Part shown: one piece after another, positions 10,701 through 22,049 of the stretch
Numbering within the stretch: position 1 is the first letter of the stretch
Layout: each line of letters starts with the position of its first letter
Assembly (NCBI GenBank): GCA_963931865.1
Contig: OZ007514.1
Span: 10,549,508-10,613,507, forward strand
Length of the DNA: 64,000 nt
Direction: 5' to 3'
DNA from: Axinella damicornis
Taxonomy: Eukaryota; Porifera; Demospongiae; Axinellida; Axinellidae
Made by a program: the position numbers and the translations under genes
Notes under the pieces: generated by a model
Seen by the model: the letters and a program-made list of their open reading frames with translations, nothing else
Told to the model about the DNA's origin: nothing
The model's database searches: none

Positions 10701-13700
10701 GCTGTAGATTTATGCTTATTCATAGCTGGAAATTTTCGTCCGGTTATGAAGTGTGTGTGCCACAGCAGTGCACATGTACGTACACTAGTACCGTGACACC
10801 GAATCTCGGAGTGACAGTCTTAAGTTATGTTAGCATCCATTGTGTTTGCCTCTGATAGGCCACGTACATGTGCTGCGTTGGTTGCTGACTCATGGAGCCA
10901 GAGTGGAGACAGATGACCTTGGTGGGACACCACTGCACGATGCTGCAGAACATGGACAGCTGGAGGTGGGTGCTTCTTGAAAGTGATATTCGTAGATACA
11001 ACTGTTAGATGTGGTTAGAGTCACACGTGTGCTTAGAGTGGCTCAAATGACCTCTGGGAACAGTTTCAAGCCCAGGGAATAGGAATGTTTAGGGGCTCAA
11101 TAGGCTGACAATGATCTCCGGTGGATGTAAAGGGCTCTAGTGGGTGGGAAAGGGTTAACCCCTTCCCACCCAAAGCAATTAACCCTTTCCCACCACAGCA
11201 TTTCTGGAAATTGTCTTCAGTCTCTTGAACCCTTAATTTTACCCTAATTATTTTCTCCTGTAATCTTAATAGGATCCTAATCTTGATGTTGTGTGTGATG
11301 ACATGACTCTATGTTCCCTGCAGGCCCTCAAGGTCCTGACAACGACGGGAGTTGACCCTCATATTCGTGACCTTGACGGACTGACCCCAGCTGACCTGGC
11401 AGAAGAGTGTGGACACAAAGCGTGTGCAGACTATCTCAGAACCTGTGTGTACCGTCGTCCTGAGCTGCCAAATGATGCAGTAAGCATAATATAAGTCCAT
11501 TATGGTATGGAATGTTCTATGCATTAAGTACAGGATCTAGTACGTCGACGCAGAGGTTATGCGATTTATCCTCCACAGGAAAGTTTGGCCTATATGCGAA
11601 GCAGAGGCTAAAGTTTCCCAAGGAGGATAAACCGCATAACTTCCGCGTCGATGTAGTAGATCCGGCTTCTACCACAGACATAACCTCCAAGTCAAGTTAG
11701 TAGCTGGATCCGGCTGCAAGGACAGCTACAACTTTGATTCTTAGCACAGTGTGTTTGGTTACGTCATCACATATCCGATTTATCCTCAGCGATACAGTAA
11801 AGTATCGGCCACGCACTGCGGTAGGAGACAATACACAGCAATTTGTAGCAGATTCTAATCTGTGACAGAAACTAGTGTTGTTTTCAAATTTTGCCTCTTT
11901 GGTTGTGGCTGTTATAAACAACACTAGCCAATATTTGTATATACGTGTTGTTGGCAAACTGTCACGTACAGCCTAGCATTACCTCTTAATTCTGAAATCT
12001 CACTCTTCTCTCACGTACTCCGCAGATTACCAATGGTGTGCCTCCTCAAGGTGGTGATACATCGTTCATCATACAGTCCACCCTCACCAGCCTACACACT
12101 CTTGCCTCCAAGACAAAGGAAAGCACAAGTGGTAGCAATCTGAAACAAACTGCAAGTGGTAGTCGACAGAGAAAAGACGCAGGTAGTCCTGTAAAAAGAG
12201 ATACTAGTGGTTCGAATTTAAGTGACAGACAAATTGGCCCAGATTTCGTAACAAGAGGTGAGGGCAATGAGCTCAAGGACGTGTTTGCAAAGCTCCAGAA
12301 GAAGACAGCTGCTGAGGAGGTGCAAATGCGGTTGGCACATCCAGCGGGTGAGTCTGGGGAGCCAGAGCTGACAGAGACGGTGTCAAAAGCCAGCACGAAA
12401 GGTAAGGACAAGGATAGTACCAGGTACTAGTACTGAATACTGTTGAGGATAGTAGTCAGGGTTTGATTTAAGATTAAATTTGGGGGGGGGGGGGGGGGGG
12501 GGGGGGAGTTCAGCCCCCCACATGTACAGAAGCTTGTGAAGGCATGGTTGTGCAGTTAACTGGGCAAGGAAACTCTAGACCAAGCCTTGCACAGAAGGCC
12601 CAAACCAACTGGGCCTTAGTCACTCATTGAAATGACGTCCCAAAAGCGTAGGAGAATATCTACTGGATGAGACTGGCCCTGGTTGTTGCGGTTGAAAAGA
12701 CTCACCCAGCTATGTAGATGGACAATTGGAGTGCTATTCTTTAAATTTTGGTGCCGTTTTTTTCACCACATTTTGAACAGTGATGTATGTGTATACATCC
12801 TGTATATAGATCGGGCTGTCCCATAGAACTACCCAATAGCTGCGTATGTCAGGTAATTACTCTGTACTGAAGTCCGACTACGTGATATCCACATTTCAGA
12901 ATACAAAACACAGGACCCTGTGTTGCTGAAGGAAGTGCGGCTGTTTGAATCCACTGTGCTAAAGAATGCCCCACCACCAAAGAAAAACTTGAGACCTGTG
13001 AGCTTATTATTATTAGTGATATGAACTACAAAGTCCAACCCATTAACAATGGAAATAGGAGAGCCTGCTAAGATCTTGTACTTATGAGACTTACTATTGA
13101 CATTACATACAATTTAGTTGAAACGTGATTTCTGGCTGCTAAATGATTACCTCACCCCAGACAAAGGTTGGCCGTGTCGCTCCAGATGCAGACAAGGCAC
13201 CGACCGTGGCAAAGCCTGCTAGAAATCCACCAGCTCTCCAGGATGCAGCAACAAGAGGTACGTGATAGTGGTACTTTGAATCAGCTGGCATTCTAGTCTC
13301 TTTTCAGTATACCTCCACCTGAGCTTCCTTTGCACCATCAGCAGGTGGAGGTCTGGGATTGAGGCTGTAATATTATTTGGGGATTAAATAAACATTGTGT
13401 TTTCATTGGCAGTATCCGGTGGTAAAAAGGATCAACAACAGGCAGTAGCTCCTGAGAAGGAGGTGGAAGAGACAGAGGAGGAGGAGGAGGAGGATGACGG
13501 TGTACCGTTGTGGAGGAAGGCCCTCATGAAGAAGAGGGCAGAAGAGGAGAAGAAGAAGAAACAAAAAATTCTCGAAAAGGTAGCGAGCGGTGAAGGAGTT
13601 AAAGTGCTAGTTTTGAGATTAGTTGCACAAGATTGTAATAGCTAATAGGTATACCTTGGGGACCGTAAAGTTGAGATCATATACAGAGATTCCTCTCATG

Positions 13701-14707
13701 TGCTGTACTCTCCACCAACAACGTACACACCTCTGCACAGGAGGATGCTGATAAGTCAAAATGGGCTGATGTTCCTGCATGGAAAAGAGCAGTACTAGAG
13801 AAGAGAGAGGCTGAAAGGTACCTCTTCCAAATCCATTGTAGCATGCAATCTTGTTTGATGGAACTTAGACCCCCAGGAGGACTTCACAGTGGAGCCACAT
13901 GCACCCTCTGAGTCGGTGGCTCAGACTTTAGATTAAATCTCCCACACCCCTTCCAACTACCAGGTCAACTTTTCTTTTGCTTGCTGATGAATACTTGTAC
14001 AATGTAGTAGTGACTTACCTGCATGGCGTCTATGTATGTAGCTTGTACAATTAATGTAGTAATCATTTTTGAGCTTGAGGAGTGTGGCACTAGATGCATG
14101 GAGTGACGAGGCCTGGTAGGTAGGTTAAGATAGCTGTATGTGGCTATTCTCCCACAGAGACCACAGGACTCCTGTGGGGACCGCAGGTCTGACGCTGTGG
14201 TCTCTACGGGGACCACAGGTCTGACGCTGTGGTCTCTACGGGGACCACAGGTCTGCCGCTGTGGTCTCTATATATGGGGACCACATGTCTGACACTGTAG
14301 TCTCTACGGGGACCACAGGTCTGACGCTGTGGTCTCTACGGGGACCACTAGTCTGCCGCTGTGGTCTCTGCATGGGGCATATTTCTCCCTTGGGTGCCAC
14401 AGAGCTTAGTGCACTCATCCATTTCACCTGTGCTCATGATTTCACCGATACATAACATGTATATATTCACATAATAATTATGGATGTTATATTATCTCAT
14501 GTGTGTGCGTGTGTCAGGCTCCATGTATACCCTGGGTGGGAGAACCATTCCCTGTATAGAATTATCAACATGCTCCCCCCAACATATAGGGCTAAGGAGC
14601 GTGCTAGTCATGATGCCGAAAATCAAAAGCGTGCCGAGAGACAGGCAGAGTTTGAGGCCCTTCCTGAATGGAAGAAGAAACTAATAAAGCAGCGGAAACC
14701 GTCATAG
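7781..14707 (+). CDS. ESPN: Espin (ankyrin-repeat actin-bundling protein)
   Basis: Thirteen exons join in frame: 7781-8111, 8985-9141, 9246-9339, 9816-9908, 10547-10622, 10859-10965, 11324-11479, 12026-12401, 12900-12997, 13161-13257, 13413-13579, 13741-13817, 14590-14707 (TAG), giving 648 aa. Residues 1 to about 335 are nine or ten ankyrin repeats ([35 protein letters not shown] and others) that track vertebrate espin repeat by repeat, including the MAL start. Residues 339-528 are a Ser/Lys-rich, then Pro/Lys-rich linker with [10 protein letters not shown]. The end is acidic, then highly charged, with three PxW(R/K) motifs: PLWRKAL (W562), PAWKRAV (W598) and PEWKKKL (W637). Espins cross-link parallel actin bundles in microvilli and stereocilia, and the C-terminal module binds actin. 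No proline-rich profilin site of vertebrate length is seen. Confidence 0.92.
9989..10095. mobile_element. TAGCCTCG-family foldback in espin intron 4
   Basis: CTCATTCCCAGGCCTTCTCACC pairs with GGTGAGAAGGCCTGCCATGGGAACGAG across a short loop, and the right end GAGGCTA is the family terminus. The left terminus has decayed. Confidence 0.7.
10217..10245. repeat. Poly(G) tract, 29 nt
   Basis: Uninterrupted G run inside espin intron 4. Comparable G/C runs are at 6957, 12482, 54115 and 59752. Confidence 0.95.
11533..11663. repeat. 131-bp foldback in espin intron 7
   Basis: Outer arms of 42 nt (11533-11574 and 11622-11663) pair with a few mismatches, and the inner part GGAAAGTTTGGCC / GGCTAAAGTTTCC pairs too, leaving a loop of about 15 nt. 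It lies just after the donor of exon 7. Confidence 0.85.
12482..12506. repeat. Poly(G) tract, 25 nt
   Basis: Uninterrupted G run in espin intron 8, about 80 nt past the exon 8 donor. Confidence 0.95.
14157..14370. repeat. Minisatellite GGGGACCACAGGTCTG in the last espin intron
   Basis: About six units of roughly 37 bp built on GGGGACCACAGGTCTGACGC-TGTGGTCTCTAC. Each unit is partly self-complementary (GACCACAG...CTGTGGTC). It fills part of the intron between exons 12 and 13. Confidence 0.88.
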
Positions 14708-14930
14708 CAGTAGAAACCATCTGTTGTATTTAGTTCAGGGTAGGCTTGAATGTTCACGCATCATGCCTTTAATACACATACATGCAGCAAACCTCTAGTG
14801 AGAATTGTACACAATATTCTTCCCCTCATCCAAAATTGATATCTGTGTCCACATAGAGTACGTATTTTCTGTACAAATATATTCTATTAACCTGAAAAGA
14901 ACATCAATCCTTGTATTTAGGTTGAAATGC

Positions 14931-14987
14931 CCCTTTCAGGGTACTCATACTGACCTGGGTTGTCCCTGTAACCATGCTTCTGCTTTC
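14931..14987 (-). pseudogene. Relic of the VWA5A-like last exon
   Basis: CCCTTTCAGGGTACTCATAC...TTGTCCCTGTAACCATGCTTCTGCTTTC matches the 3' end of exon 3 in the five VWA5A-like genes (for example near 23517-23580) with a short internal deletion. The match stops at the transposon target site TCTGCTTTC. It suggests that the tandem array once extended at least one copy further towards espin. Confidence 0.7.
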
Positions 14988-15752
14988 GGTTGCATGTAAA
15001 ACGCGGAACGTGGAATGGAATGGAACGTGGAATGGAACATGGAATGGAACGTGGAACGGATGTAAAATGTCCTAATAAGCCTAATAAGCGTGTTAATTAA
15101 GGTTGGCATTAATTGGGGCTGGCGCGAGCAAGCATGCAGTAGTCGCCGGGCATAGACAGTGAGTCAAGGGAGATGGTGGCTGATGACAATCGTCGCGCGA
15201 GTGACAACCTGGCTACGCGAGACTACCCGTCACTACAGATTGTTATGCCTGGGCCTGGATGGAGTAGTTATTAAACATGCAGTTGACCGATCCGCGAAGT
15301 GAAGCAGGGCTATTGTCTTCTGACGAATATTAAAGCGCGAGCAGCATCACTAGTGTAAGCTGTATGAATGTGTACCGTGCTAGTGCTATAGACCTAGCTG
15401 GCTGCTATACTGGCCCGCTCACGCTTATTCGTCACTCGAAGACAGTCCTGCAGTGCTTCACTCGGATGGCATAGTCATGTCAACTAGGCTAGTAGCATCT
15501 TGTGAACTTCTTACATCCAGGGCATACAACCTGCCGGTAGTCTCGCGTGGCCAGGCGCCTAGGCTGAGCTCTCTCTCGCGATATGACTGTTACCAGGACT
15601 CGACTGTGCGAGATAAGCTCGCGCCAGCTCCAATTAACATGCTTATTGGACTCATTACAACATTTTACATCCGTTCCACGTTCCATTCCATTCTACGTTC
15701 CATTCCATTCCACGTTCCATTCCATTCCACGTTCCGCGTTTTACATGCAACC
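14988..15752. mobile_element. 765-bp foldback transposon with 9-bp target duplication
   Basis: The ends GGTTGCATGTAAAACGCGGAAC and their complement are followed by subterminal arrays of GGAACGTGGAAT-type repeats (15004-15060 and 15665-15735, opposite orientation). Complementarity continues inward (GGCTGGCGCGAGC, GAAGTGAAGCA.GGCT) almost to the centre. The 9-bp repeat TCTGCTTTC flanks both sides. No transposase ORF is present. Nine-base duplications with long inverted repeats are typical of Mutator-like elements, so this is probably a non-autonomous member of that group. Confidence 0.88.
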
Positions 15753-16545
15753 TCTGCTTTCATAATATTATATAGTTACTAATGCACCCTCTGAGTTAAC
15801 TAGTCTAACTAAAACTGCATATATATAAGTAGCTATGTATTTCCACAAAGCAGCACCAGCAGCCAAATTTGGCCTCGTAGAACTCAGCCTTGCATACACT
15901 AACATTTTCAACTGGTTATGCCCTCTGACAAATAATACAAAGTAGCAGAGCTAGAATGGTGCATGGTGATGTCAAGGTTTCGAGTGTGAGCACATGCTCA
16001 TGCAAACTAGTTGTTTCAGTGAATGGTTGACTGGTACTTTTCCTCGTACATATAGTGAACATCTATGGTGATATAGCTATGGTGCTATATAGCCTCGTTC
16101 CCTGGCCCAGTGCTTGTCACTTGCATGCAGGCACCCCTATATGCAACTGTGTGCAAGAGTTGCAGGGAAAGCTTGTACAAACCTAATTAAGCATGCAGTC
16201 ACTGTGTTAGCCGGGTGTTTGCGTTCAAGATCACAATTTTGAACATTTGACAGACAGTGCATAGCCTATAGTTTAGCCTTGTTCCCAGGGTGGGGCCTGG
16301 GAATGAGGTATATAAGCCTAGTTCCCATGCCTCGTCACGTCCCTTGCAGTAGCACTTTGTGTAGTTCAATACCACATGCATGCATATACACACACCAAGT
16401 CTTTGGAAACTGGAGACATTGCATTCTCAGTCAATCATGATCACACACACTGTAAAAGCATAATCAGGGGTTGCTAGCGAGCATTACGTTGTCTTTACAA
16501 AATGGACAAAAAAAGAAGATCTACTTCAGATAATTATTAGCACAT

Positions 16546-19500
16546 TCAAAAAATAGATTTTCTAGCTGCTTCTTTCAGGGTATTCATATCGAACGCAGAT
16601 GGTAGGGGTTGTCCCTGCAGCCATTCTTCTGCTTTGAAGGCCACCAGTTCCCATTCGTCTCTTTGTGAAGCACACACCGTCTCCAGGAACACCAGTGCCA
16701 AGATGGTGGCCCAAACTGCGCGAATGCTACCTTTGCATGGGACAGGACAAGAACTTTCTAGTTTCTCGAGTGGTTTAGCGAGAACACCTGCGAGAGTGCT
16801 GTCAAACTGCCAGTTGCCTTCAGCTTGCTGGAGAGAAATCAGGGCCGTGTGTTTGTCCGATGTAGTGTGGGGCTTCAGTTTGGAAGTAGCACTGGCTGGT
16901 AGACAAGGGGCGGAGAGGGGGGCAAGCATAGCTCTTGACCTCATGAGTGGAAGACCACCACGATCAGATTCGAATTCCATATCTTCAACAAGCGAATGTG
17001 ATTGCAAATGAGGAGCAGCCAAACTCTCCATAGCGACCATTCGCATCGGAGCACCGATACGTTTAGCCTTGGGTTTAGATCTTGCTGCGGCAAAACTCCT
17101 CATCTTCCCACCTCCACCACCTCCTCGACCCCCAAATCTCCAACCGTGTCTGCCTTCTTGCTCTGCCATTGCTGCAGTGATGTCCCACGTCTTGATCGCT
17201 CCTGCGATTGGTTTGTCCTGCTCCTCATCCACAGCTACGTATGCTGTGTGGGTGGACACAACACTTGCCTCGATGCTGAGATCAATAATCGCTTTCTTCG
17301 TCTTGTCTGCAGAAAGCCCGTGGAGTCCCTCTCCATTCTGCCAATCTTGGATCAGTGACTTTGCCGCAAGCTGGTGGATGATCGGTATTGCGGAGTCTCC
17401 TCCCATTTCCCCAGTGTCAGATCTGGAAATCTGGAACGGAATGGTGTACTCGAGAGGTTGATCCAGAACACGACCCTTCAGAATTGCAATACCCCCAAGC
17501 TCAAGCTGCTGTCCAGATTTGCCCTTACTCTTGGGTTTGAAGATTCCGTACATAATGACTTTGTCACCGTTGAAGAGTGTGGGGGGCTTGCTGGGAGCCT
17601 GGGTCACTTCGTACTGTTTGGGCACCTGAAACTCCAACTTGAGATCAGTGACTGAGGGCTGGAGGGCACGTTTCAGACTACTGATGACCTGCAGGGAGGA
17701 ATTAAATGGTTGTGTAACTGTACTTGCTAAAATTAATCAATTCCAGCAGACATAATTCTTTTATACTTCACATAATCTTGTTCCAAAGCTGCACACCCAA
17801 TACATTAGCCACAACATCAATTTAGGGTTTCAAGCTCTAATACTGCAGTGTAGACAACTGGCCAAAGTGTCCCTTAAAAGTCACAAAGTTTCATGCCACT
17901 TGAATGGCAAACTGGACATGCCAATTGTAGCACAAAGTGAAGCTACAGCTATCATCCAGGGAGATGCACTGGTAGACTATGAACCCACATGGGTCCAATG
18001 TAACATTCTCTTGCACCCAGTCGTCATAATTATGCAAAATGGGGATGTGCATATTCTCTATAGAGGCTTTACTACTACTACTCCATAAATTGTCTTATCT
18101 AGATTAAGATATACGAGTGTATCATCTCTCGATTTTGTCTGTTCAAAACGCTGTTATACCTTGGGTTGCATCCTCTCTCCCTCCTGGATAAACTCAGCTG
18201 TACCATTGCCAGCTCTGGCCAGGCCTCTCACCAGGGCAGTGGAAGCTCCAGATCCTATGCCAAATGTGAAGACCCTGCAGATGAGACGTAATTAGTAGTC
18301 TGGTTTCATTAAACGGTATTGGCATCCTTCAATGCTCTTCTGTTAGCCTCGTTCCCAGGCCCACACGCGAAACACGAAAGTGGCCTGGTGACACTTGGCA
18401 AAATTCCTGTATGTGCTGAGCTCAGCAGTCTTGATTTCGTGTAGACGAATCATGTTCGTCCATTGCCAATTATTGCGTAGTAATTACATTTTTTACCCCG
18501 TGAAAAGTTTAGCCGTTTTTGATAAAACCGCTGTTCTAGCCTTCAAGACTCACCTCTGGTCGCTCCTTGGCAAGGACTTTCTACACCAAGATTCACCAAC
18601 AGCTACCTTCCGCGTGATTTCAAATGCATCCAAGTAAGGAATGTAATCGCTTACGCACTTATGCTGACTGTGCACATATGGGAATTTGCCAAGTGTCACC
18701 AGGCCCTCTTCCGCGTTCCGCGTGTGGGCCTGGTATGAAGCCACTATTACGACTTGGAACTGTCACCCTGGTCATGCAAAGACTGGATAATTGGTCAAGG
18801 ACCAGGGGGTCATTTATAAACCTCCTAAATTAACTTTCAGAGTCCTAAAATCAATGACCTCAGAAATTTTAGCACTGCAAAAGGCTAGGGTTTGAAGCTG
18901 GCCATGTGGCTGCACAACTATACATAAACACATACCGAGCAAATTTCACGTTGTTCTTCACCTCCTGCACACACGCATGTGTGTTACTCACTGAGCCATC
19001 AGTCAATACGAACACCTGCCGAGGAAGACCGGACAACAGTGGCTGTTTGAAAATGTGCTGAAGTGGACCCAGAAGTTCCGTCCCACCCAAATCTGCCTCC
19101 ATGGTCTCTGTGTGCTTCATGGCCACGTCCAGGTTCTCCTGATTGTAGGGTACGCTCTTTGGAAAGAGGGATTGGTAGCGTGAGCCAAACCCAATGATGT
19201 TGAAGTGGCAGCCAGGTGGAATGCTCTTGAGGAAGAGGATCAGGGTCTCACGAGCACTCTTGATGTACGCCCCGCCCATGCTGCCACTGCGATCGACAAC
19301 AAAAATAAATTCGCACACAGCTCTGGTGGAGGTGAATTCGGGAAAGAAGGTCAGCATGACAGCTGGTCTACCAAGGAATGTGTCTTCACTGAACTTGCTG
19401 TCTCCAGCTTCCAGAATAGCTTTCGGTGTGTGGGGCTCCTTGAACTCCACCACTATCACAAGGTCCTTGTCCAGTGGTCCTCCTGCACCCAGTGAAACAT

Positions 19501-20146
19501 GAATGCTATTACTCTCCATTGCACTAGTGATGGTGTGGGTGGGGGATGTGACTTGTGATACACTGTCTACCCCCAGTACATCCAGCTTGAAGTTGAACAC
19601 CGCCGTTACTGAGGCTTGCTGCACTTGACCAATGTCAGCTCCTCCCCCTACTTTGGCAAGAGGATCAGTGGATCCTGTGGGTGTGTACCGTGGTTTGAGC
19701 ACCGAGGGGAGTGCAAAACGTACACCTCCTTCTGCATCAATCGGCAGCTCCCCCACCAACTTTAGGTGCAGCTCAGCTTCGGATTTTGGAGGTAAATTCC
19801 CAAGAGAAATGCTGAAAATGTCGCCCGATTTTTCCTCTCCGAGTGCTGCGGTGAAACCACTGGCAAGGGCGTCATCGTACGCCTGCCGTGCTTCTTCTTT
19901 CTCTCGTAAATCTGCCTTGATCCTGCGGCCCGCTATGATCGCCTCTAGCCCCACAATCGCAAACGATTCCTCGATAGGGAATCGGAAGACAACCTCCAGC
20001 GGATCAGCGCCATCGTTAGAATATTTCAGCGTGGAGTCCAGCCCCGCTAGGTAGCCGTTGATGGTAGCGTTCACGGAAACATCCTTCAGCGGGACGTGGG
20101 TAAGTTTGTCAGCAACCACAAGTCCGGCTGGAAAACGTGAAGACAT
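16546..20146 (-). CDS. VWA5A: VIT and VWA domain protein, VWA5A-like copy 1
   Basis: Three exons on the minus strand: 20146-18936, 18274-18160, 17688-16546, phases 2 and 0, total 822 aa. Residues about 8-135 are a VIT domain (vault/inter-alpha-trypsin type, [18 protein letters not shown]). Residues about 278-450 are a VWA domain with a complete MIDAS: DRSGS (D285, S287, S289), GGTE (T356) and LTDGS (D383). Exon 2 completes it with [13 protein letters not shown]. Exon 3 holds a beta-rich region, a Gly/Arg-rich linker and the C-terminal domain ([32 protein letters not shown]) as in VWA5A and, more distantly, PARP4. No signal peptide, so an intracellular scaffold or metal-dependent binding protein is likely. 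The last residues (KSIF) differ from the KISAVA of other copies. Confidence 0.9.
18344..18740. mobile_element. TAGCCTCG foldback in copy 1 intron 1
   Basis: Left end TAGCCTCGTTCCCAGGCC and right end GTGTGGGCCTGG with a long inner pair (TGGCCTGGTGACACTTGGCA / TGCCAAGTGTCACCAGGCC). The right terminus has decayed to TATGAAG. The same insertion is at 32983 and 49045. Confidence 0.8.
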
Positions 20147-20183
20147 GGTGAGTTCAGGGCTGTAGCTCCTTTTATGGTGTCAT

Positions 20184-20193
20184 ATGACGTCAT
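20184..20193. promoter_or_regulatory. Full CRE palindrome upstream of copy 1
   Basis: ATGACGTCAT lies 38 nt before the ATG and recurs at the same place in all five copies. It is the full ATF/CREB-type palindrome. Its closeness to the ATG implies a very short 5' UTR or an unseen upstream leader exon. Confidence 0.6.
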
Positions 20194-20476
20194 GACTGGA
20201 TTCCTTGCTGCAGGTTCGAGTGACGAGTCCCCAGGCAACCGGGGATTTCTCCCCACACAACATGCATATTATTGCAGCTGTCATTTTCTCACCTAGCTAT
20301 AGCAAACGAAGCAACTAGCTAGATGACTTATGTTCAACACTGAAGCACACAAGTTTGATTGTAATCGCAAATAAGAGCTAGCTAGCTAGGGAGTGAAATT
20401 ACGGTTGACTGTGGCCAGTGGTGGGAACAGTAAGGTGTACGCTATTCAAGGGGGGGGTCACCCCCATAGACTCTAT

Positions 20477-20720
20477 AGTCACAGCTGCGACCGCAGTCGG
20501 TCAATGGTCAACGGTCAAAGCCGCCCAAACGGGTGCAGTCAAAGGTCAAAGCGGCTCAAAAGTACAGTCAAAAACGCGCGCCGCCCTATTTATGGCGACG
20601 TGCAGGCAAGTATTACAAAGGCAAATAGCTGATCGGTCAAAGGTCAACGGACGAAAATCGGCGTGGTCAACGCCAAAAACAGCAGTCAAAGCTTTGACCC
20701 GCGGTCGCAGCTGTGACTAT
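20477..20720. mobile_element. 244-bp insertion with 20-bp perfect inverted ends and GGTCA repeats
   Basis: ATAGTCACAGCTGCGACCGC and its exact complement bound the segment. The interior has at least eight GGTCAA/AGTCAA half-sites, including CGGTCAAAGGTCA at 20634-20646. Sister copies 2-4 lack it: there the flanks CAGTGGTGGGAACAG and GCATGCAGATGG are nearly adjacent. No clear target duplication is seen. Confidence 0.8.
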
Positions 20721-20923
20721 TGTATGGCATGGCAGCTGTGGCTATTGTATGGCATGCAGATGGGATTTCTATATAATTGAGCATCATCAAAGCGAATTTT
20801 TTTTAACAAATCTCGATGTAGTCTAGTTTCCAGACTCCACTCCGGAAAACATTTTTCTGAGTGGGGTCTGGCTAATCTTGAGGTGCACTGCAAGTACATG
20901 AGGGTTGCTTTAAGGTAGTAAAC

Positions 20924-22049
20924 ATGGGTACCGCGATCTCCGAAACCAAGTTGATGGATAAATGGGCAGCATCAAAGCGTACACAAGTTTCAGAAATACT
21001 TTGCATCAAACTGCTCCCTCTGCTTGAAAATGCCCTAAAACTCAATTTTAAGGCCCTCTACGAAACTGAAAATTTGGACCCTCTCCAAGGCCCCACCCAC
21101 ACTCTGACCCCATCATCAATACACACACAAAACAGGCCCCAAAACTACGGATGGATTTACCACCTGCAGTGGCGGATCTAGAAATTTTGAAAGGGGGGTT
21201 CAGCAGGTTGGTTGGCACATAGACAGCGCACCGCCGAAGGTGGTGCGCAGAGCCGCGAAGCGGCGATCAGTCCGCGCGAAGCGCGGAAAATTTTTTTTAC
21301 GTGTTCTTTTTAGCGATCAGGAAGCGCTCTCGTAGCATCTCTGCGCATTCTGGACACGTTCCCAGACGCAAAGAAGATCGCTTAAGTAACCAGTAAGTAT
21401 CGATGTGTGGGGCTGTTAGCTTCCTTCTTTTCATCGTCGACGGATTACAACCACGTACGTGGACAGTACAGTCGATTGAACACTGCGTTATTGCTTTATT
21501 TTCTAATTATACGTATATACAGAAACAAAAAATAATTGATGTAAAATTAAGATTGTGTTTTGCGTAGCAAGCGTAAACCTAGCTAGCTAAAGACTATGTC
21601 TGCCTTCAGGCTTTCAGCCCGCGAACGGTCAAGGTAGGTAAGTTGCTCTTACATTTCAAACATGCAGCTTGCTTTTCTGCCTTGAGTGTACGGTCTGAGT
21701 CAAATACATTTTTTGGTTCTCCTTGAAAGGGGGGTTCCATGGAACCCTCGGAACCCCCTCTGGATCCGCTACTGACCTGCTCTCCTCACTTGCAGGCTAC
21801 AGCCCAAAACTCACTGCCACCCTCAAAAACAGGGGTTTGGCTACCCTAGGCTTTCAAAAAAAATTCCACGCACACGTTACGGGTACCCACGTATACTGTG
21901 CAATAACAGCAACTACATTCATGCACCCATGCCAATTCTTACGCCGCCTAGGAACAAAGTCGGTGCTGGACTCGAACCTATTCAGACCCGCCTACTGCTT
22001 GAAAGACGAACTTCCTGCAGAGGCGTGGCTTTCTGTCTCCCAAAACTAG
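20924..22049 (+). pseudogene. 170-codon ORF split by a nested transposon
   Basis: Codons 1-81 (20924-21166) end exactly where the CAGTGGCGGATC element begins. Codons 82-170 (21780-22049, TAG) resume in the same frame after the element and one copy of its 5-bp duplication ACCTG. Removing element plus duplication restores one continuous frame with no stop. The product is not recognised. It begins MGTAISETKLMDKW, has a hydrophobic stretch around SEILCIKLLPLLE and a His/Cys-containing later part (HVTGTHVYCAIT, FMHPCQFL). No transposase signature was recognised. Confidence 0.65.
21167..21774. mobile_element. CAGTGGCGGATC element nested in the TTAA insertion
   Basis: Ends CAGTGGCGGATCTAG and GGATCCGCTACTG, 608 bp, flanked by ACCTG on both sides (5 bp). 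The interior has the GCCGCGAAGCGGCGATCAG and GCGCGAAGCGCGG hairpins and long blocks shared in inverse orientation with the element at 24870. No transposase ORF. Confidence 0.87.

Larger units (their letters stand above)
14708..16545. other. Repeat-rich interval between espin and VWA5A-like copy 1
   Basis: Contains the espin 3' flank, a VWA5A exon relic (14931-14987), a 765-bp foldback transposon (14988-15752) and short TAGCCTCG-type remnants near 16093 and 16274-16311. No intact coding region is seen. Confidence 0.6.

Noticed and set aside
14236..14455. Overlapping ORFs on both strands
   Set aside because: They arise from the GGGGACCACAGGTCTG minisatellite in an espin intron.
19632..20054. 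140-codon plus-strand ORF repeated opposite exon 1 of the VWA5A-like copies
   Set aside because: It is the antisense of the VIT domain, conserved only because the sense strand is. Ser/Pro-rich composition is a by-product of codon use.
20161..20180. TATA box (CATAAAAGG on the minus strand) for copy 1
   Set aside because: It is about 20-25 nt before the ATG, so a start site at the usual distance would fall at or after the ATG. It is also absent in copies 2 and 4.
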